Source of the DNA: Oscillospiraceae bacterium
GTDB lineage: Bacteria; Bacillota; Clostridia; Oscillospirales; Oscillospiraceae
Length of the DNA: 59,616 nt
Assembly (NCBI GenBank): GCA_015067885.1
Contig: SVLO01000011.1
Span: forward strand, 1-59,616
Reading direction: 5' to 3'
Shown here: positions 18,451-27,719 of the stretch, piece by piece
How positions within the stretch are numbered: the first letter of the stretch is position 1
How the letters are laid out: the number at the start of each line of letters is the position of its first letter
The notes under the pieces: model-generated
Told to the model about the DNA's origin: nothing
What the model saw: only the letters and a program-made list of their open reading frames with translations
The model's database searches: none
Translations under genes and position numbers: made by a program

Positions 18451-18627
18451 TAAAGGTCGACCCAGTTTTGGCTAGTCGATACTGGCTACCACAGGTTAAA
18501 TGGGTACATCTAAACTCAAACGGGCAAAAGAACGGTCAACTTATTCTGTTGGTTGCCGAACTAAGGATGTTTCAGGCGGCTGCGTGTTTGAAATTCCCCA
18601 CGGATACTTTTCTGGGCTGTTACGCCC

Positions 18628-19893
18628 ATGCGCGATGTTAAAGAATGGCCGGTCTGGGACACTCTGTTGGTGTTCGACTTGAGTCGGTTTGCACGTAACA
18701 TGACTGACGCCGTCACGTATGGAAACCTGCTTGCCGATCACGACATCGAGCTCGTCAGTGTAACGCAGAACTTTGGCAATTCCGATGAGGGCTATGCCTC
18801 AAAGTACCTTTGCCATCTCACAGACGATATGCAAAGTCGCAAGAACAGTAGAACCACCCATGCTGGCCTAAGCAACAAGGCCCAAAAGGCCGGTCACTGC
18901 GGTGGAGTACCTCCACTGGGCTATGATGTCGGCGAAAACGGCCAACTGGTCATAAACGCCGAAGAGGCAGAGATCGTCCGTAAAATCTTTGCCATGTTCG
19001 AGATGAACTACTCCTACACCCGGATGGCCGAGGTTCTAAACAAGGAAGGCCGTTTAACCAAGGGCCGAAAACCCTTCACTAAAAATTCCTTCCATGAGCT
19101 GCTGCACCAAGAGAAGTATACCGGCACGTATTGCTGGAACAAGGCTCGAGAGAAGGATAGCAAGGGCAGGCACAATACACATGCCCGTAAGCCCATCGAC
19201 AAGCAGATAAGGGTGGATGGCGGCTGTCCACAGATTATCTCAAAGGAACGTTTCCAAAAAGTACAGGAAACTTTGGCCAGTCGCGCCCGTGGCAAGGCAG
19301 GTTCCAAGAGTAACCGCCACTATATGCTCAGTGGCATAAAGGTACTCCGCTGTGCCGAATGCGGCAGCTACTTAACAGGCGCTGCGAAGAGCAGCCATGG
19401 CAAGACCTACACCGTCTACCTCTGCCCCAAGCACAAGGCCAAGGAATGTTCCACCAAAGAAATCCGCACAGGTGATTTGGACAGAATGGTAGCCAACCTG
19501 ATTGCCAAGGACCTGTTCCAGCGTGATGACATACCCGCCATTTCCCGACAGCTAAAACACAACGACAGCTACAAAAAGCTCTGTGAGAGGAAACGCGGTG
19601 TAGAACGCTCCATAGTCCATGTGATAAGCGCCATTGAGCGCGATCCCGAAGAGGAGCTGGTAAAGCGTTTGAAGGCGTTATCAGCGGAAAAGGCTTCCAT
19701 CGAAAGAGCCATCGAAGCAACCAAGGTTGACAAAGCCGGTATTACCCCGGAGAACATTAAGGCCGTCTGCGCAAAGCTGAGAGACTACCTCATCCATTCC
19801 GATGATCCCGATGTCAAGGCTTACCTGCAGTCCGCAATCAAGGAGATCAACGTATCGAATGACGCTGTGGATATTGAGTTAAGAATTGCATAA
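18628..19893 (+). pseudogene. Serine recombinase, N-terminally truncated
   Basis: The 421 residues resemble a large serine recombinase/resolvase that has lost its first ~70 residues, including the catalytic serine (usual Y-x-R-x-S). The visible protein begins in the middle of the resolvase fold (LLVFDLSRFARN). It then has the recombinase DNA-binding domain (GGVPPLGYDV, about 90-200), a zinc ribbon (CAECGSYLTG, later CPKHKAKEC, about 245-280) and a C-terminal coiled coil. In frame upstream a TGA stop occurs at 18589-18591, and no other frame supplies the missing part. It is therefore probably inactive. It lies between two copies of the hairpin module and next to repeat C, so it may be the remnant of the enzyme that moved them. 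Confidence 0.75.
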
Positions 19894-19896
19894 TTA

Positions 19897-20035
19897 AAAG
19901 CGGCTGATGGTCAACCTTTACTGGCCATCAGCCGCTTTCGTTTGTGATGGCCTCAATCGCCATAAAAAACAAACTTAGCAAATTCTCATAATTTTATGAA
20001 GTTGCTCTTAGCCAGTATCGACCGGCTCCCCTATT
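19897..20035 (+). repeat. Hairpin module, type I, after the recombinase (also terminator)
   Basis: The stem AAAGCGGCTGATGG (19897-19910) pairs with CCATCAGCCGCTTT (19925-19938) four bases after the recombinase stop and ends in TTT, so it can terminate that transcript. It continues to GCCAGTATCGACCGGC and stops short of the CCCGACCTTCGG block. It is nearly the same as the module at 480. Confidence 0.7.
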
Positions 20036-20110
20036 TCGCTGGAAACGATTGCAATCTACCCCCGCGTGTGGTAAGGTTGACCCACAACACGCAACAGCTG
20101 GAGGCTGCTT

Positions 20111-20713
20111 ATGAGAGAATATATCATCAAAAAAGTAACCGGCGCCCCTGATTGGGACGCCGTACCCGCTTTGGACGTCGACAACTACCAGTGGTGTGCC
20201 CCGCTGGACATCCGGATGAAGGCACAAATCTGCTATGACGAGGGCGGTCTGCACGTGCACCTGCAGGCATGGGAGCAGGCTATCCGTGCCGAGCTGACCC
20301 AGCCCATGAGCATGGTCTGTGAGGACAGCTGCATGGAGTTCTTCTTCCGCCCCGTGGATGGCGATATCCGCTACTTCAATCTGGAAATCAACCCCAACGC
20401 CCAAATCTATCTTGGCTTCGGCCCCAATATGCCGGAATTGGTGCGTCTTGCCCTGCAGGACGAGGATGCCCTGCTGCAAAAGCGCGCCAACTACACCGAC
20501 GACGGCTGGGAGGTATTCTTCACCTTCCCCGTTTCCGTCATCCGGCTTTTCTTCCCCGGCTACGAATTGAAGTCCGGCAGGAACCTTTACGCCAACTGCT
20601 ACAAATGCGGAGACGAAACCGCACAACCTCACTTCATTTCCTGGAACAAAATCGAAAACGACATCGTCGACTTCCACCAGCCGGAGTATTTCGGTCTGAT
20701 GGTGTTGGAGTAA
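20111..20713 (+). CDS. CBM9-like (DOMON-type) carbohydrate-binding protein
   Basis: A 200-residue protein without a signal peptide that resembles the family 9-like carbohydrate-binding modules also found in the giant surface proteins. Features are WDAVPALDVDNYQW at the start, then CYDEGGLHVHLQAWE, EDSCMEFFFRP and YFNLEINPN. Stand-alone cytoplasmic versions are common beside glycan-degradation genes, but their role is unclear. CTGGAGG lies upstream of the ATG. Its stop codon abuts the stop of the opposing ROK gene with no spacer. Confidence 0.75.
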   Translation: MREYIIKKVTGAPDWDAVPALDVDNYQWCAPLDIRMKAQICYDEGGLHVHLQAWEQAIRAELTQPMSMVCEDSCMEFFFRPVDGDIRYFNLEINPNAQIYLGFGPNMPELVRLALQDEDALLQKRANYTDDGWEVFFTFPVSVIRLFFPGYELKSGRNLYANCYKCGDETAQPHFISWNKIENDIVDFHQPEYFGLMVLE

Positions 20714-21913
20714 TTATACTACCTGCGTATCCGCAAGGGACATCTCCAACAGGAACCGACCGGACAAGTGCGCCGCGCCCAGTACATGGGTGTCGGCGCC
20801 TTTTTTTGCCAGTTGCAGGGAGATTGGCCGGTGGTACATATGGCTCAAGTGGTGCCGCAGCATCTTCTCGATCAGCTTGTGACCCTGATGCACGGTGCCA
20901 CCCACGATAATTTGATCCGGGGCAAGCACCGCATAGATATTGGCGATGGCTGCCGCCCACACCTTGGTCGTGCGATCCAGCAGGCTGTAGATGTCCAGAT
21001 CCAGTTCAGCCGCCGCCTTTTCCAGCAGCGAGAGGGACAACTGCTCGCTGCCCTGCTTGTCTAAAAGCCGCTGCAATTCAGGTGCAGAACCATGCGCCAG
21101 CAAACGCTTGGCCTGACGGAATACGTTGTCCAGTCCGGCCTCCCGCTCCATGGGGCCGTTCCCGCTGTCACCATTGGTTCCAATCACCATATGTCCCACC
21201 TCACCGGCAAGACAGGTGCGATCCTCATACAGGCGACCATCTAAAATAATACCGGCACCGACGCCGCAATCGCCGTTCACGTCCATGTAGACCAAATTCT
21301 TGGCTCCATCCGCATCCTGCAGATATGCGCCCACAGCGGAAAGCCGGGCCGCATTGTAGATAAAGCAGGGGTGCCCCAACTTCTCCCGTACCAGCTCCGA
21401 CAGATTCACGTTTGCAAAATTGGGGAAATTAGGAATTTGACTGATGATGCCATCGTTCACGTCCGCAAGGCCGGAAATAGCAAGGCTCACCGTCAAAACG
21501 CAACCGGAACTGCGCTTTTTCTCCATCATGACGGCCTTCAAATCCGCAAGCTTGTCCAGGAACTGCGCCACGGTCAGGGAGCAATCCACCTCCACCGCGT
21601 GCCTGGACACCACCTTGCCACGCAAATCCAGAAGATAGCCCTGTAAAGCATCCGCATTCAGGTAGCAGTACATACAGTGGGCATAGGCGCCGTTAATGCT
21701 GAATACGTCCGGGCGGCGCCCCACCTCGGTGGTTCCCTTTCGGCGTTGAACCACCAGCGTCTTTGCCTTCAAAAGAGAAAGGCCACGGCTGATAGTGGCA
21801 ACGCTGAGTCCCGTCTGCTCCGCCAAATAGGCCGCTGTGGCCTCACCGGCATCATCCATAGCATACAACAACATCAGCAGATTGCGCTGGCGCGTATTAC
21901 CGATTTCCAACAT
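20714..21913 (-). CDS. ROK-family transcriptional regulator
   Basis: A 399-residue NagC/XylR-type repressor from the ATG at 21913, preceded by AAAGGAGGAACTGCC. A winged helix-turn-helix covers about residues 1-75 (YLAEQTGLSVATISRGLSLL), followed by the ROK sugar-kinase-like domain with MDVNGDCGVGAGIILDG and LAGEVGHMVIG. The CxCGxxGCxE zinc motif usual in ROK proteins is missing (GTNGDSGNGPMEREAG instead), so it is a non-zinc member. It is divergent from the DegT operon and likely controls it in response to a sugar or amino sugar. Confidence 0.88.
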   Translation of the reverse strand: MLEIGNTRQRNLLMLLYAMDDAGEATAAYLAEQTGLSVATISRGLSLLKAKTLVVQRRKGTTEVGRRPDVFSINGAYAHCMYCYLNADALQGYLLDLRGKVVSRHAVEVDCSLTVAQFLDKLADLKAVMMEKKRSSGCVLTVSLAISGLADVNDGIISQIPNFPNFANVNLSELVREKLGHPCFIYNAARLSAVGAYLQDADGAKNLVYMDVNGDCGVGAGIILDGRLYEDRTCLAGEVGHMVIGTNGDSGNGPMEREAGLDNVFRQAKRLLAHGSAPELQRLLDKQGSEQLSLSLLEKAAAELDLDIYSLLDRTTKVWAAAIANIYAVLAPDQIIVGGTVHQGHKLIEKMLRHHLSHMYHRPISLQLAKKGADTHVLGAAHLSGRFLLEMSLADTQVV

Positions 21914-22061
21914 GGCAGTTCCTCCTTTCGGCAAAATCCTTTCCCCTATTATCGCGTTTCTGCGCCGTAAAATCAACTGTTTTTTCTCAAAACCCTTCCG
22001 CACTCCCAGTTTGTCTATCTTGAACAGTTTCCAATTTCCCGTTTTGTGCAAAAAACAATTC

Positions 22062-22114
22062 TTTGCAGATTGCAAAAATATCCATTGACTTGACCGGGGT
22101 CGGTGTGGTACGCT
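22062..22114 (+). promoter_or_regulatory. Control region of the DegT operon
   Basis: A palindrome TTTGCA-GAT-TGCAAA lies at 22062-22076. It is followed by a -35 TTGACT (22085-22090) and -10 TACGCT (22109-22114) with 18 bases between. TTGACC and GGGTCAA form a second inverted repeat around the -10. Either palindrome could be the ROK operator. Confidence 0.5.
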
Positions 22115-22163
22115 TGGGTCAAGAAGCCCCCATATTATTTCATACTGCAAAGGAGTCATCATC

Positions 22164-23483
22164 ATGGCAAAAAAGAAAAAGGATTCTGATTTTCGATACA
22201 ACACCGGCGAAACTAAGGTGCCCTGGGCCGCCGTGGGCGAGAACTACAACGCCCAGGACTTGATGTCCATTGTCAAGTTTATGATGGATGGCGAGGGCAG
22301 CGAGTACGATGCCGCCATCAAGGCCGTCGAGGACGCCGTCTTTACTCTGGACAAGGTTTCCACCCCTCCCGCCAAGCTGAGTCTGGATGCTCAGGTAGCC
22401 AAGGCCGAGGAGATGTGCGACGAATTCCTGAACACCGAGGGTTGTCTGTTCGTAACCAACTGCACCGCCGGTTTCGAGATTGCCTCCAAGTACGCCAATC
22501 TCCAGCCCGGTGATGAGGTCATTGTCCCCGCCATCACCTTCGCCGCCACCATGGCCTACCCCCTGTCCATAGGCTGCAAGATTGTCTTTGCCGACGTGGA
22601 TCCCAAGACCCTGAATATGGACCCCGCCGACGTGGCCAAGAAAATCACCGACAAGACCCGTATGATCATTCCCGTCCACATTGGCGGCTACCCGGTTGAT
22701 ATGGATCCCATTATGGAGCTGGCCGCCAAGCACAACATCATCGTGCTGGAGGACGGTGCCCACGCCTTTGGCGGCGAGTACAAGGGCAAGAAGCTGGGCA
22801 CCATCGGTCATTTCGGTTCCTTCTCCTTCCACGAGGTTAAGAACATGACCTCCTTCGGTGAGGGCGGCATCCTGACCACCACCATCAAGGAGTTCCGCCC
22901 CCACATGAAGCGCGCCCGATTCCTGGGTGCCGACTTCAGCAAGCAGATCAAGAACTGGCTGTACGACGTCTGCGCCATCCCCGGCAAGGACGGCAGCCGC
23001 TTCGTGGCCACCAACTTCTCCACCACCGAGATTCAGGGGCTTGGTCTGCAGCTGCAGCTGCAGCGCTACCCCGGGATTTTGGCCGAGCGCACCCGTGTCG
23101 CCACCTACCTGACCCAGCGTTTGAGCGTCTGCGACGCCATCCAGCCTCAGGATTTGGGCAATGAGGACATCAAGCCCACCTTCCACCTGTACAGCGTGGT
23201 CATTGACCCCGAAAAGGCCGGCGGCGACGTGCAGCTGTTTAAGAAAAAGCTGGCGCAGAAGGGTGTCACTGAGATCGCCCACTTCGGCCCCCTGTACCGG
23301 TTCGAGGTTCTGAAAGATTTGGGTTACGACGAGGCCGCCATTGCCGCCACCTGCCCCGTCACCGAGGAGGTCTTCGACCGCCGCTTCACCCACTTCCCCA
23401 TCTACGGCCTGTCCAAGGAGCAGATCGACTACATGGCCGATGCCATTTTGGAGTCCATTGACGAGATGCAGAAGGGCATCTGA
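22164..23483 (+). CDS. DegT/DnrJ/EryC1-family PLP aminotransferase
   Basis: A 439-residue PLP enzyme of the family that transaminates keto-sugars or keto-cyclitols. Motifs are FVTNCTAGFEIASKY, GDEVIVPAITFAATM, IPVHIGGYPVD, EDGAHAFGGEYKGKK and SFHEVKNMTSFGEGG, whose lysine should hold PLP. AAAGGAGTC precedes the ATG. It is first in an operon of sugar-processing genes lacking any nucleotide-sugar biosynthesis partner. It may therefore remove or exchange an amino group during catabolism rather than build a sugar for export; that is inference. Confidence 0.88.
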   Translation: MAKKKKDSDFRYNTGETKVPWAAVGENYNAQDLMSIVKFMMDGEGSEYDAAIKAVEDAVFTLDKVSTPPAKLSLDAQVAKAEEMCDEFLNTEGCLFVTNCTAGFEIASKYANLQPGDEVIVPAITFAATMAYPLSIGCKIVFADVDPKTLNMDPADVAKKITDKTRMIIPVHIGGYPVDMDPIMELAAKHNIIVLEDGAHAFGGEYKGKKLGTIGHFGSFSFHEVKNMTSFGEGGILTTTIKEFRPHMKRARFLGADFSKQIKNWLYDVCAIPGKDGSRFVATNFSTTEIQGLGLQLQLQRYPGILAERTRVATYLTQRLSVCDAIQPQDLGNEDIKPTFHLYSVVIDPEKAGGDVQLFKKKLAQKGVTEIAHFGPLYRFEVLKDLGYDEAAIAATCPVTEEVFDRRFTHFPIYGLSKEQIDYMADAILESIDEMQKGI

Positions 23484-23506
23484 TGCCGCCATCGGGAGGT
23501 TTTAGT

Positions 23507-25396
23507 ATGAAATTCCACTTTACCGGTGATTTGGCCGACCTTCAGGCCGGTCTTTCGGAAATCGCCCGTCTGCTTGACTGGGAGCTGACCGACTCCGGCA
23601 CCTGCGTCCGGGTTCAGCATACCGACACGCCGGGTATGCGTCTTGCTCGCGAAGGCGACGGCTGGGTCATCGAGTACCATCAAAAGGCCCACTTCTTCCG
23701 TGCTCTCGGTTTCTTGAACGAGGGCAAGCCCATTCAGGAGCAGGCACATTTTGAAAGCTGCGGCCTGCAGTTTGACCTGAGCCAGACCAATCAAGTCCTC
23801 AAACTGGACCAAATGCACAAGCTGATGTGCCGCATGGCGCTGATGGGCTTTGACCTGCTGGTGCTGTACATGGAGGACACCTTCGAAGTACCCGGCGAAC
23901 CCTACTTCGGCTATATGCGCAGCCGCTACACCCAGGAGGAATTGCGCACTATCGGCGAGCTTGGCAAGCAGTACGGCATCGAAGTGGCCGCCATGGTGGA
24001 GGGTTTGGCGCATCTTTACAACGTTCTGCGCTGGCCTCCCTACGGCGAGATGCAGGAGAATGCCAGCACCGTACTGGTGGGCGAACCTCGCACCTACGAG
24101 TACCTCAACCATGTATTGGATGCCGCTACCAAGCCGTTTGACAGCAAACGTGCCTTCATCGCCTTGGATGAGGCCTTTGAACTTGGTCGCGGTGAATCCC
24201 TAAACCGCACCGGTGTGTACCGTCCCAGCTTTGATATCCTGAAAGAGCACATCGACCAACTGGTAGCCATGTGTCAGGAGCGGGGATTGGAGTTCGTCAC
24301 CTACGGCGATATGTTCATGATGGCCAACAACCCCACCGGCAGCGTGTTTGACCGGCTCTATAACACCGATAAACCCATCGCCCCGGAGATTGTGGCTGCC
24401 GCCAACTTCCCCGTCAACTACTGTATGTGGGATTACAGCCATTTGGAGGAAACCACCTATGAGAACCTCTTTATGCGCTATCGGGAGTTCGGCAAATGCG
24501 ACTATTTCCTGACCGGTATTTGGAACTGGCTGGGCTTCGGCGTGGACTACGACAAGACCTTCGCCACCGTCATTCCCGGTATGCGAGCCGCCAAGAAATG
24601 CAATATCAAGCACGCCATGGTGGCCTCCTGGGGCAACGATACCGGTTCGGATAACTTCTGGCAGGATCTGCTGCTGGGTCTGCAGCTGTTTGCGGAATAC
24701 TGCTACGGCGACGAACCCGACAATGCCGAACTGGCCGCGCGGTTCCTGGCCTGCACCGGCTGTGAGATGGAGGACTTCCTCCAGTTGTCCTACGTGGACC
24801 ACCTCTATGACGAGGCACCCCGACCCGGCCCCGGCTATACGAACTTCTCCCGCTCCCTGCTGTGGCAGGACATGCTGTTTGGCCGCTATGACTACCACAT
24901 CCACGATGATAGCCTGACCGCCCACTTCACCAAAGCGGCTGCGGCCTTGGAACAAGCCACCACCCGCAACGGTTCCTACGGCAAGTACTTCAAAACCCGT
25001 GCCCTGTGCGCCCGGGCCATGGCCATCAAAGCCACCACGGGCTGGCGCATCGCCTCCGCCTACAAGCAGGGGGATTTGTCCACCCTCAAGACCATCGTGG
25101 AGCAGGAGCTGCCCGAACTGGCCCGCATCACAAAAGAACTGTATATCTGCCACCGCGATCTGTGGTATAATGATTACAAACCTTTGGGTTGGGAGGCAGA
25201 GGACCTGCGCTACGGCGCCCTTATGACCCGCATCGAGACCGTGACCCATCGTCTGGGTCAGTATCTGCGGGGGGAAATCACCGAACTGCCGGAACTCACC
25301 GAGCAGCGTCTGTCCTCCACCGGCGAGGAAGCCATGCCCCGTGCGGTCAGCTACCTGTTGTCCGTCACTCCGGCTAATTTGGAGCCTCGCGGCTAA
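23507..25396 (+). CDS. GH20-like beta-N-acetylhexosaminidase
   Basis: A 629-residue protein from the ATG at 23507, chosen for the CGGGAGG ribosome site. The N-terminal ~90 residues resemble the alpha/beta domain in front of GH20 barrels. The barrel includes LMGFDLLVLYMEDTFEVPG and FIALDEAFELGRGES, where the Asp-Glu pair matches the GH20 catalytic pair. A helical C-terminal region follows. There is no signal peptide, so it acts on imported oligosaccharides, probably removing beta-linked GlcNAc or GalNAc. It is cotranscribed with the DegT gene 23 bases upstream. Confidence 0.78.
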   Translation: MKFHFTGDLADLQAGLSEIARLLDWELTDSGTCVRVQHTDTPGMRLAREGDGWVIEYHQKAHFFRALGFLNEGKPIQEQAHFESCGLQFDLSQTNQVLKLDQMHKLMCRMALMGFDLLVLYMEDTFEVPGEPYFGYMRSRYTQEELRTIGELGKQYGIEVAAMVEGLAHLYNVLRWPPYGEMQENASTVLVGEPRTYEYLNHVLDAATKPFDSKRAFIALDEAFELGRGESLNRTGVYRPSFDILKEHIDQLVAMCQERGLEFVTYGDMFMMANNPTGSVFDRLYNTDKPIAPEIVAAANFPVNYCMWDYSHLEETTYENLFMRYREFGKCDYFLTGIWNWLGFGVDYDKTFATVIPGMRAAKKCNIKHAMVASWGNDTGSDNFWQDLLLGLQLFAEYCYGDEPDNAELAARFLACTGCEMEDFLQLSYVDHLYDEAPRPGPGYTNFSRSLLWQDMLFGRYDYHIHDDSLTAHFTKAAAALEQATTRNGSYGKYFKTRALCARAMAIKATTGWRIASAYKQGDLSTLKTIVEQELPELARITKELYICHRDLWYNDYKPLGWEAEDLRYGALMTRIETVTHRLGQYLRGEITELPELTEQRLSSTGEEAMPRAVSYLLSVTPANLEPRG

Positions 25397-25423
25397 TCCC
25401 AACTGTTACAAAGGAGTACTTTT

Positions 25424-26410
25424 ATGGAACAAAAGGCATTGATCATCGGCGAAGAAACCGTCCGAAAGTACCTCTCCGCCGAAGATGTGATTGATATTTG
25501 CGAAAAAACTTGGCGTTGGTATGGCGAAGGCAACGTCGTCATGCCCAACAAAATCACCACCGATATGTCCGGCTTGGGCGTGGACGGTTGGTTTAACTCC
25601 ATGCCCGCCTACATCGCCCCCTTGGATGCCGCAGGTTTGAAACTGGTCGGCGGTTACAACGGAAACCGCGCCTTGGGTTTACCCTTCATTAAGGCCAATG
25701 TGATTTTGACCGACCCCCGTACCGGCGTACTGCAAGCTTTGGTCAGCGGTGACTATATCAACGATATGCGCACCGGTGCCCAACCCGCCATTATGACCCG
25801 TCTGCTGGCCGCGTCCACCGATGTGGTGTGCTTTATCGGAACCGGTTTGATGGCATATTACAGCCTGCTGTGTATGTCTAAAACCGTGGACATCCGTGAA
25901 GTCCGTCTGTGCGATGTCAGCGAGGAAGCCAAAGACCGGTTCATCGCCCGTTTCCCCGATGCGCCCTTCCGTTTTGTCAAGTGTGCCACCAACGAGGAAG
26001 GCTGTCGCGGCGCCGACGTGATCATCACCGTCACCAACGCCAACGCCGACCTGGTAGAGGAGCCTTGGGTCAAGGAAGGCGGTTTGGTCATGACCATGGG
26101 TTCGTTCCGCGAAACCTCCTTCGATGTGGTGCGCAAGGCCGACAAAATCGCCACCGACCAAGTGGGACAGTCCCTGCATCGCGGCAACGTAAAGGAACTG
26201 GCCGAAATGGGCGAGATCGACGAGAATTCCTTCGACATTGTCATCCCCGATGTGCTGGCAGGTAAAGCGGTGGCTCGAACCAACCCCAAGCACCGTATCT
26301 ACGCCCAGATTATCGGCACCGGTATGCTGGATGTAGCCTGCGCCGGTCTTTTGCTGCAGAAAATCAAAGAGTCCGGGGAGCAATTCTTCCGCTTTGACAT
26401 GACCAAATAA
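25424..26410 (+). CDS. Ornithine cyclodeaminase / mu-crystallin family protein
   Basis: A 328-residue NAD(P)-dependent enzyme of the OCD/mu-crystallin family. Visible parts are the substrate region GLPFIKANVILTDPRTG, the GDYINDMRTGAQPAI stretch, and a nucleotide-binding fold with FIGTGLMAYYSLL in place of the usual GxGxQA. Family members catalyse cyclodeamination, imine reduction or amino-acid dehydrogenation. Together with the aminotransferase in the same operon it suggests chemistry on an amino-sugar acid or imine. AAAGGAGTAC precedes the ATG. Confidence 0.82.
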   Translation: MEQKALIIGEETVRKYLSAEDVIDICEKTWRWYGEGNVVMPNKITTDMSGLGVDGWFNSMPAYIAPLDAAGLKLVGGYNGNRALGLPFIKANVILTDPRTGVLQALVSGDYINDMRTGAQPAIMTRLLAASTDVVCFIGTGLMAYYSLLCMSKTVDIREVRLCDVSEEAKDRFIARFPDAPFRFVKCATNEEGCRGADVIITVTNANADLVEEPWVKEGGLVMTMGSFRETSFDVVRKADKIATDQVGQSLHRGNVKELAEMGEIDENSFDIVIPDVLAGKAVARTNPKHRIYAQIIGTGMLDVACAGLLLQKIKESGEQFFRFDMTK

Positions 26411-26439
26411 CGCCAAACAGTAAGAAAGAGGGTATCTCT

Positions 26440-27654
26440 ATGCGGGATTTCTTCCATAATTACGACCCCATCTACTTCGTGTCCAACATTGACGGTGACT
26501 TTGTAAACGGGTTTGACGGGCGCGTGGAAGGGGATGTGCTCTACATCACCGCCAAGGTCAAGGCCGCTGACAACGCCGTGGTTACCATCAACGGCATTCC
26601 CGCCGTCTTTGACGAAACGGACTACACCTTCGTGGCAGAAGTCCCTCTGTACACCTACCGCAACACCCTGTGCGCCATTGACTCCAAAAACGGCTACCGG
26701 GCAGAAATCGTGGTGTATAAGAAACTGGACACGGTCAATAAGTTCTACTTCACCGTGGATGACGCCATCCTCTTCCTGCAGGAGCTGACTAAGAGACCCG
26801 ACAAATACCCCTCCATGTTCCTGCACCCCTTCCTGGCGCCCTTCAAGCAGGCCCACGACCTGTACGGTGCCCACGTGCATCTGAATTTGTATTACGAATT
26901 CAATAACGAATCGGCGGCGGACTTCACCGAGCACAAGGAATATTTCAACTTATCTATGATGACCGACCGCTACAAAAGCGAATGGGAGGAAAACGCCGAC
27001 TGGCTGACCCTTTCCTGCCACGCCCATGCCAACTACCCCAACATGCCCAACCGGGTGCTGTCTGCCGACTTCATTGGCGATGCCATCCGCAAGGTGCATA
27101 AGGAAGTGGTGCGCTTCGCCGGACCCAAGTCTTTGGTGCCCGTCACCACCATGCACTGGGGTAATGGGTATGTGGAGGCTCTGCGGGCTTTCCGTGAAAA
27201 CGGCTATCGCATCCAATGCGCCTCCTTCCGCATGGAGAATAATGAAGAGGCCTACATCTCCTACTATGGCCGGGACGGCCTGCCCGCCTACATCCGTGGT
27301 TGCGCCCCCGACGCCTACGCCGTGGCCTCCGATGTGGCCGAGGGCACCCTTGGCCGCGACGTATGGAAGGACAATAAGGAAGACCTGATCTTCAGCCACA
27401 CGGATATGGTGCTGAATATGCACCGCGACATCCCCACCGACCAAATCATCCCTTGGATTGATCGCTGCCTTGCTATGCAGCCCAACAAAGGCATCTTCAG
27501 TATGATCATCCACGAGGAATACTTCTATCCCGACTACCGCATCTACATCCCCGACTGCGCCGAGCGTGTGCTGACCGCAGTCAAACACGTATACGAAAAG
27601 GGATTTCGCGGGGCCGCTTTGGAAAAGCTGCTCCTGGAACCCGACATGGCTTAA
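26440..27654 (+). CDS. Putative polysaccharide deacetylase-like protein
   Basis: A 404-residue protein with an N-terminal beta domain (about 1-105) and a barrel-like remainder. Its motifs recall the NodB/polysaccharide deacetylase fold: FYFTVDDAILFLQ (Asp-Asp pair), LSCHAHANYPNMP (two histidines) and HEEYFYPDY near the C-terminus. It could remove N- or O-acetyl groups from a sugar, but the match is partial and it may have another hydrolytic function. It lies in the DegT operon after a 29-base gap with AAGAGGG as ribosome site and has no signal peptide. Confidence 0.5.
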   Translation: MRDFFHNYDPIYFVSNIDGDFVNGFDGRVEGDVLYITAKVKAADNAVVTINGIPAVFDETDYTFVAEVPLYTYRNTLCAIDSKNGYRAEIVVYKKLDTVNKFYFTVDDAILFLQELTKRPDKYPSMFLHPFLAPFKQAHDLYGAHVHLNLYYEFNNESAADFTEHKEYFNLSMMTDRYKSEWEENADWLTLSCHAHANYPNMPNRVLSADFIGDAIRKVHKEVVRFAGPKSLVPVTTMHWGNGYVEALRAFRENGYRIQCASFRMENNEEAYISYYGRDGLPAYIRGCAPDAYAVASDVAEGTLGRDVWKDNKEDLIFSHTDMVLNMHRDIPTDQIIPWIDRCLAMQPNKGIFSMIIHEEYFYPDYRIYIPDCAERVLTAVKHVYEKGFRGAALEKLLLEPDMA

Positions 27655-27662
27655 AACACCCT

Positions 27663-27690
27663 TGGCCGCAGTAATGAGAGTTGCTGCGGC
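27663..27690 (+). other. Intercistronic stem-loop
   Basis: GGCCGCAG and CTGCGGCC form a perfect 8-bp stem with a 12-base loop in the 65-base gap before the GH95-like gene. No T-run follows, so it may attenuate or protect the mRNA rather than terminate it. Confidence 0.5.
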
Positions 27691-27719
27691 CAAATGTGCA
27701 TCCTGACGGAGGGTTGCAA

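Noticed and set aside
18460-18627. Missing N-terminus of the recombinase in another frame
   Set aside because: Reading all three plus frames upstream of 18628 gives no Y-x-R-x-S motif or resolvase-like sequence, so a simple frameshift does not explain the truncation.
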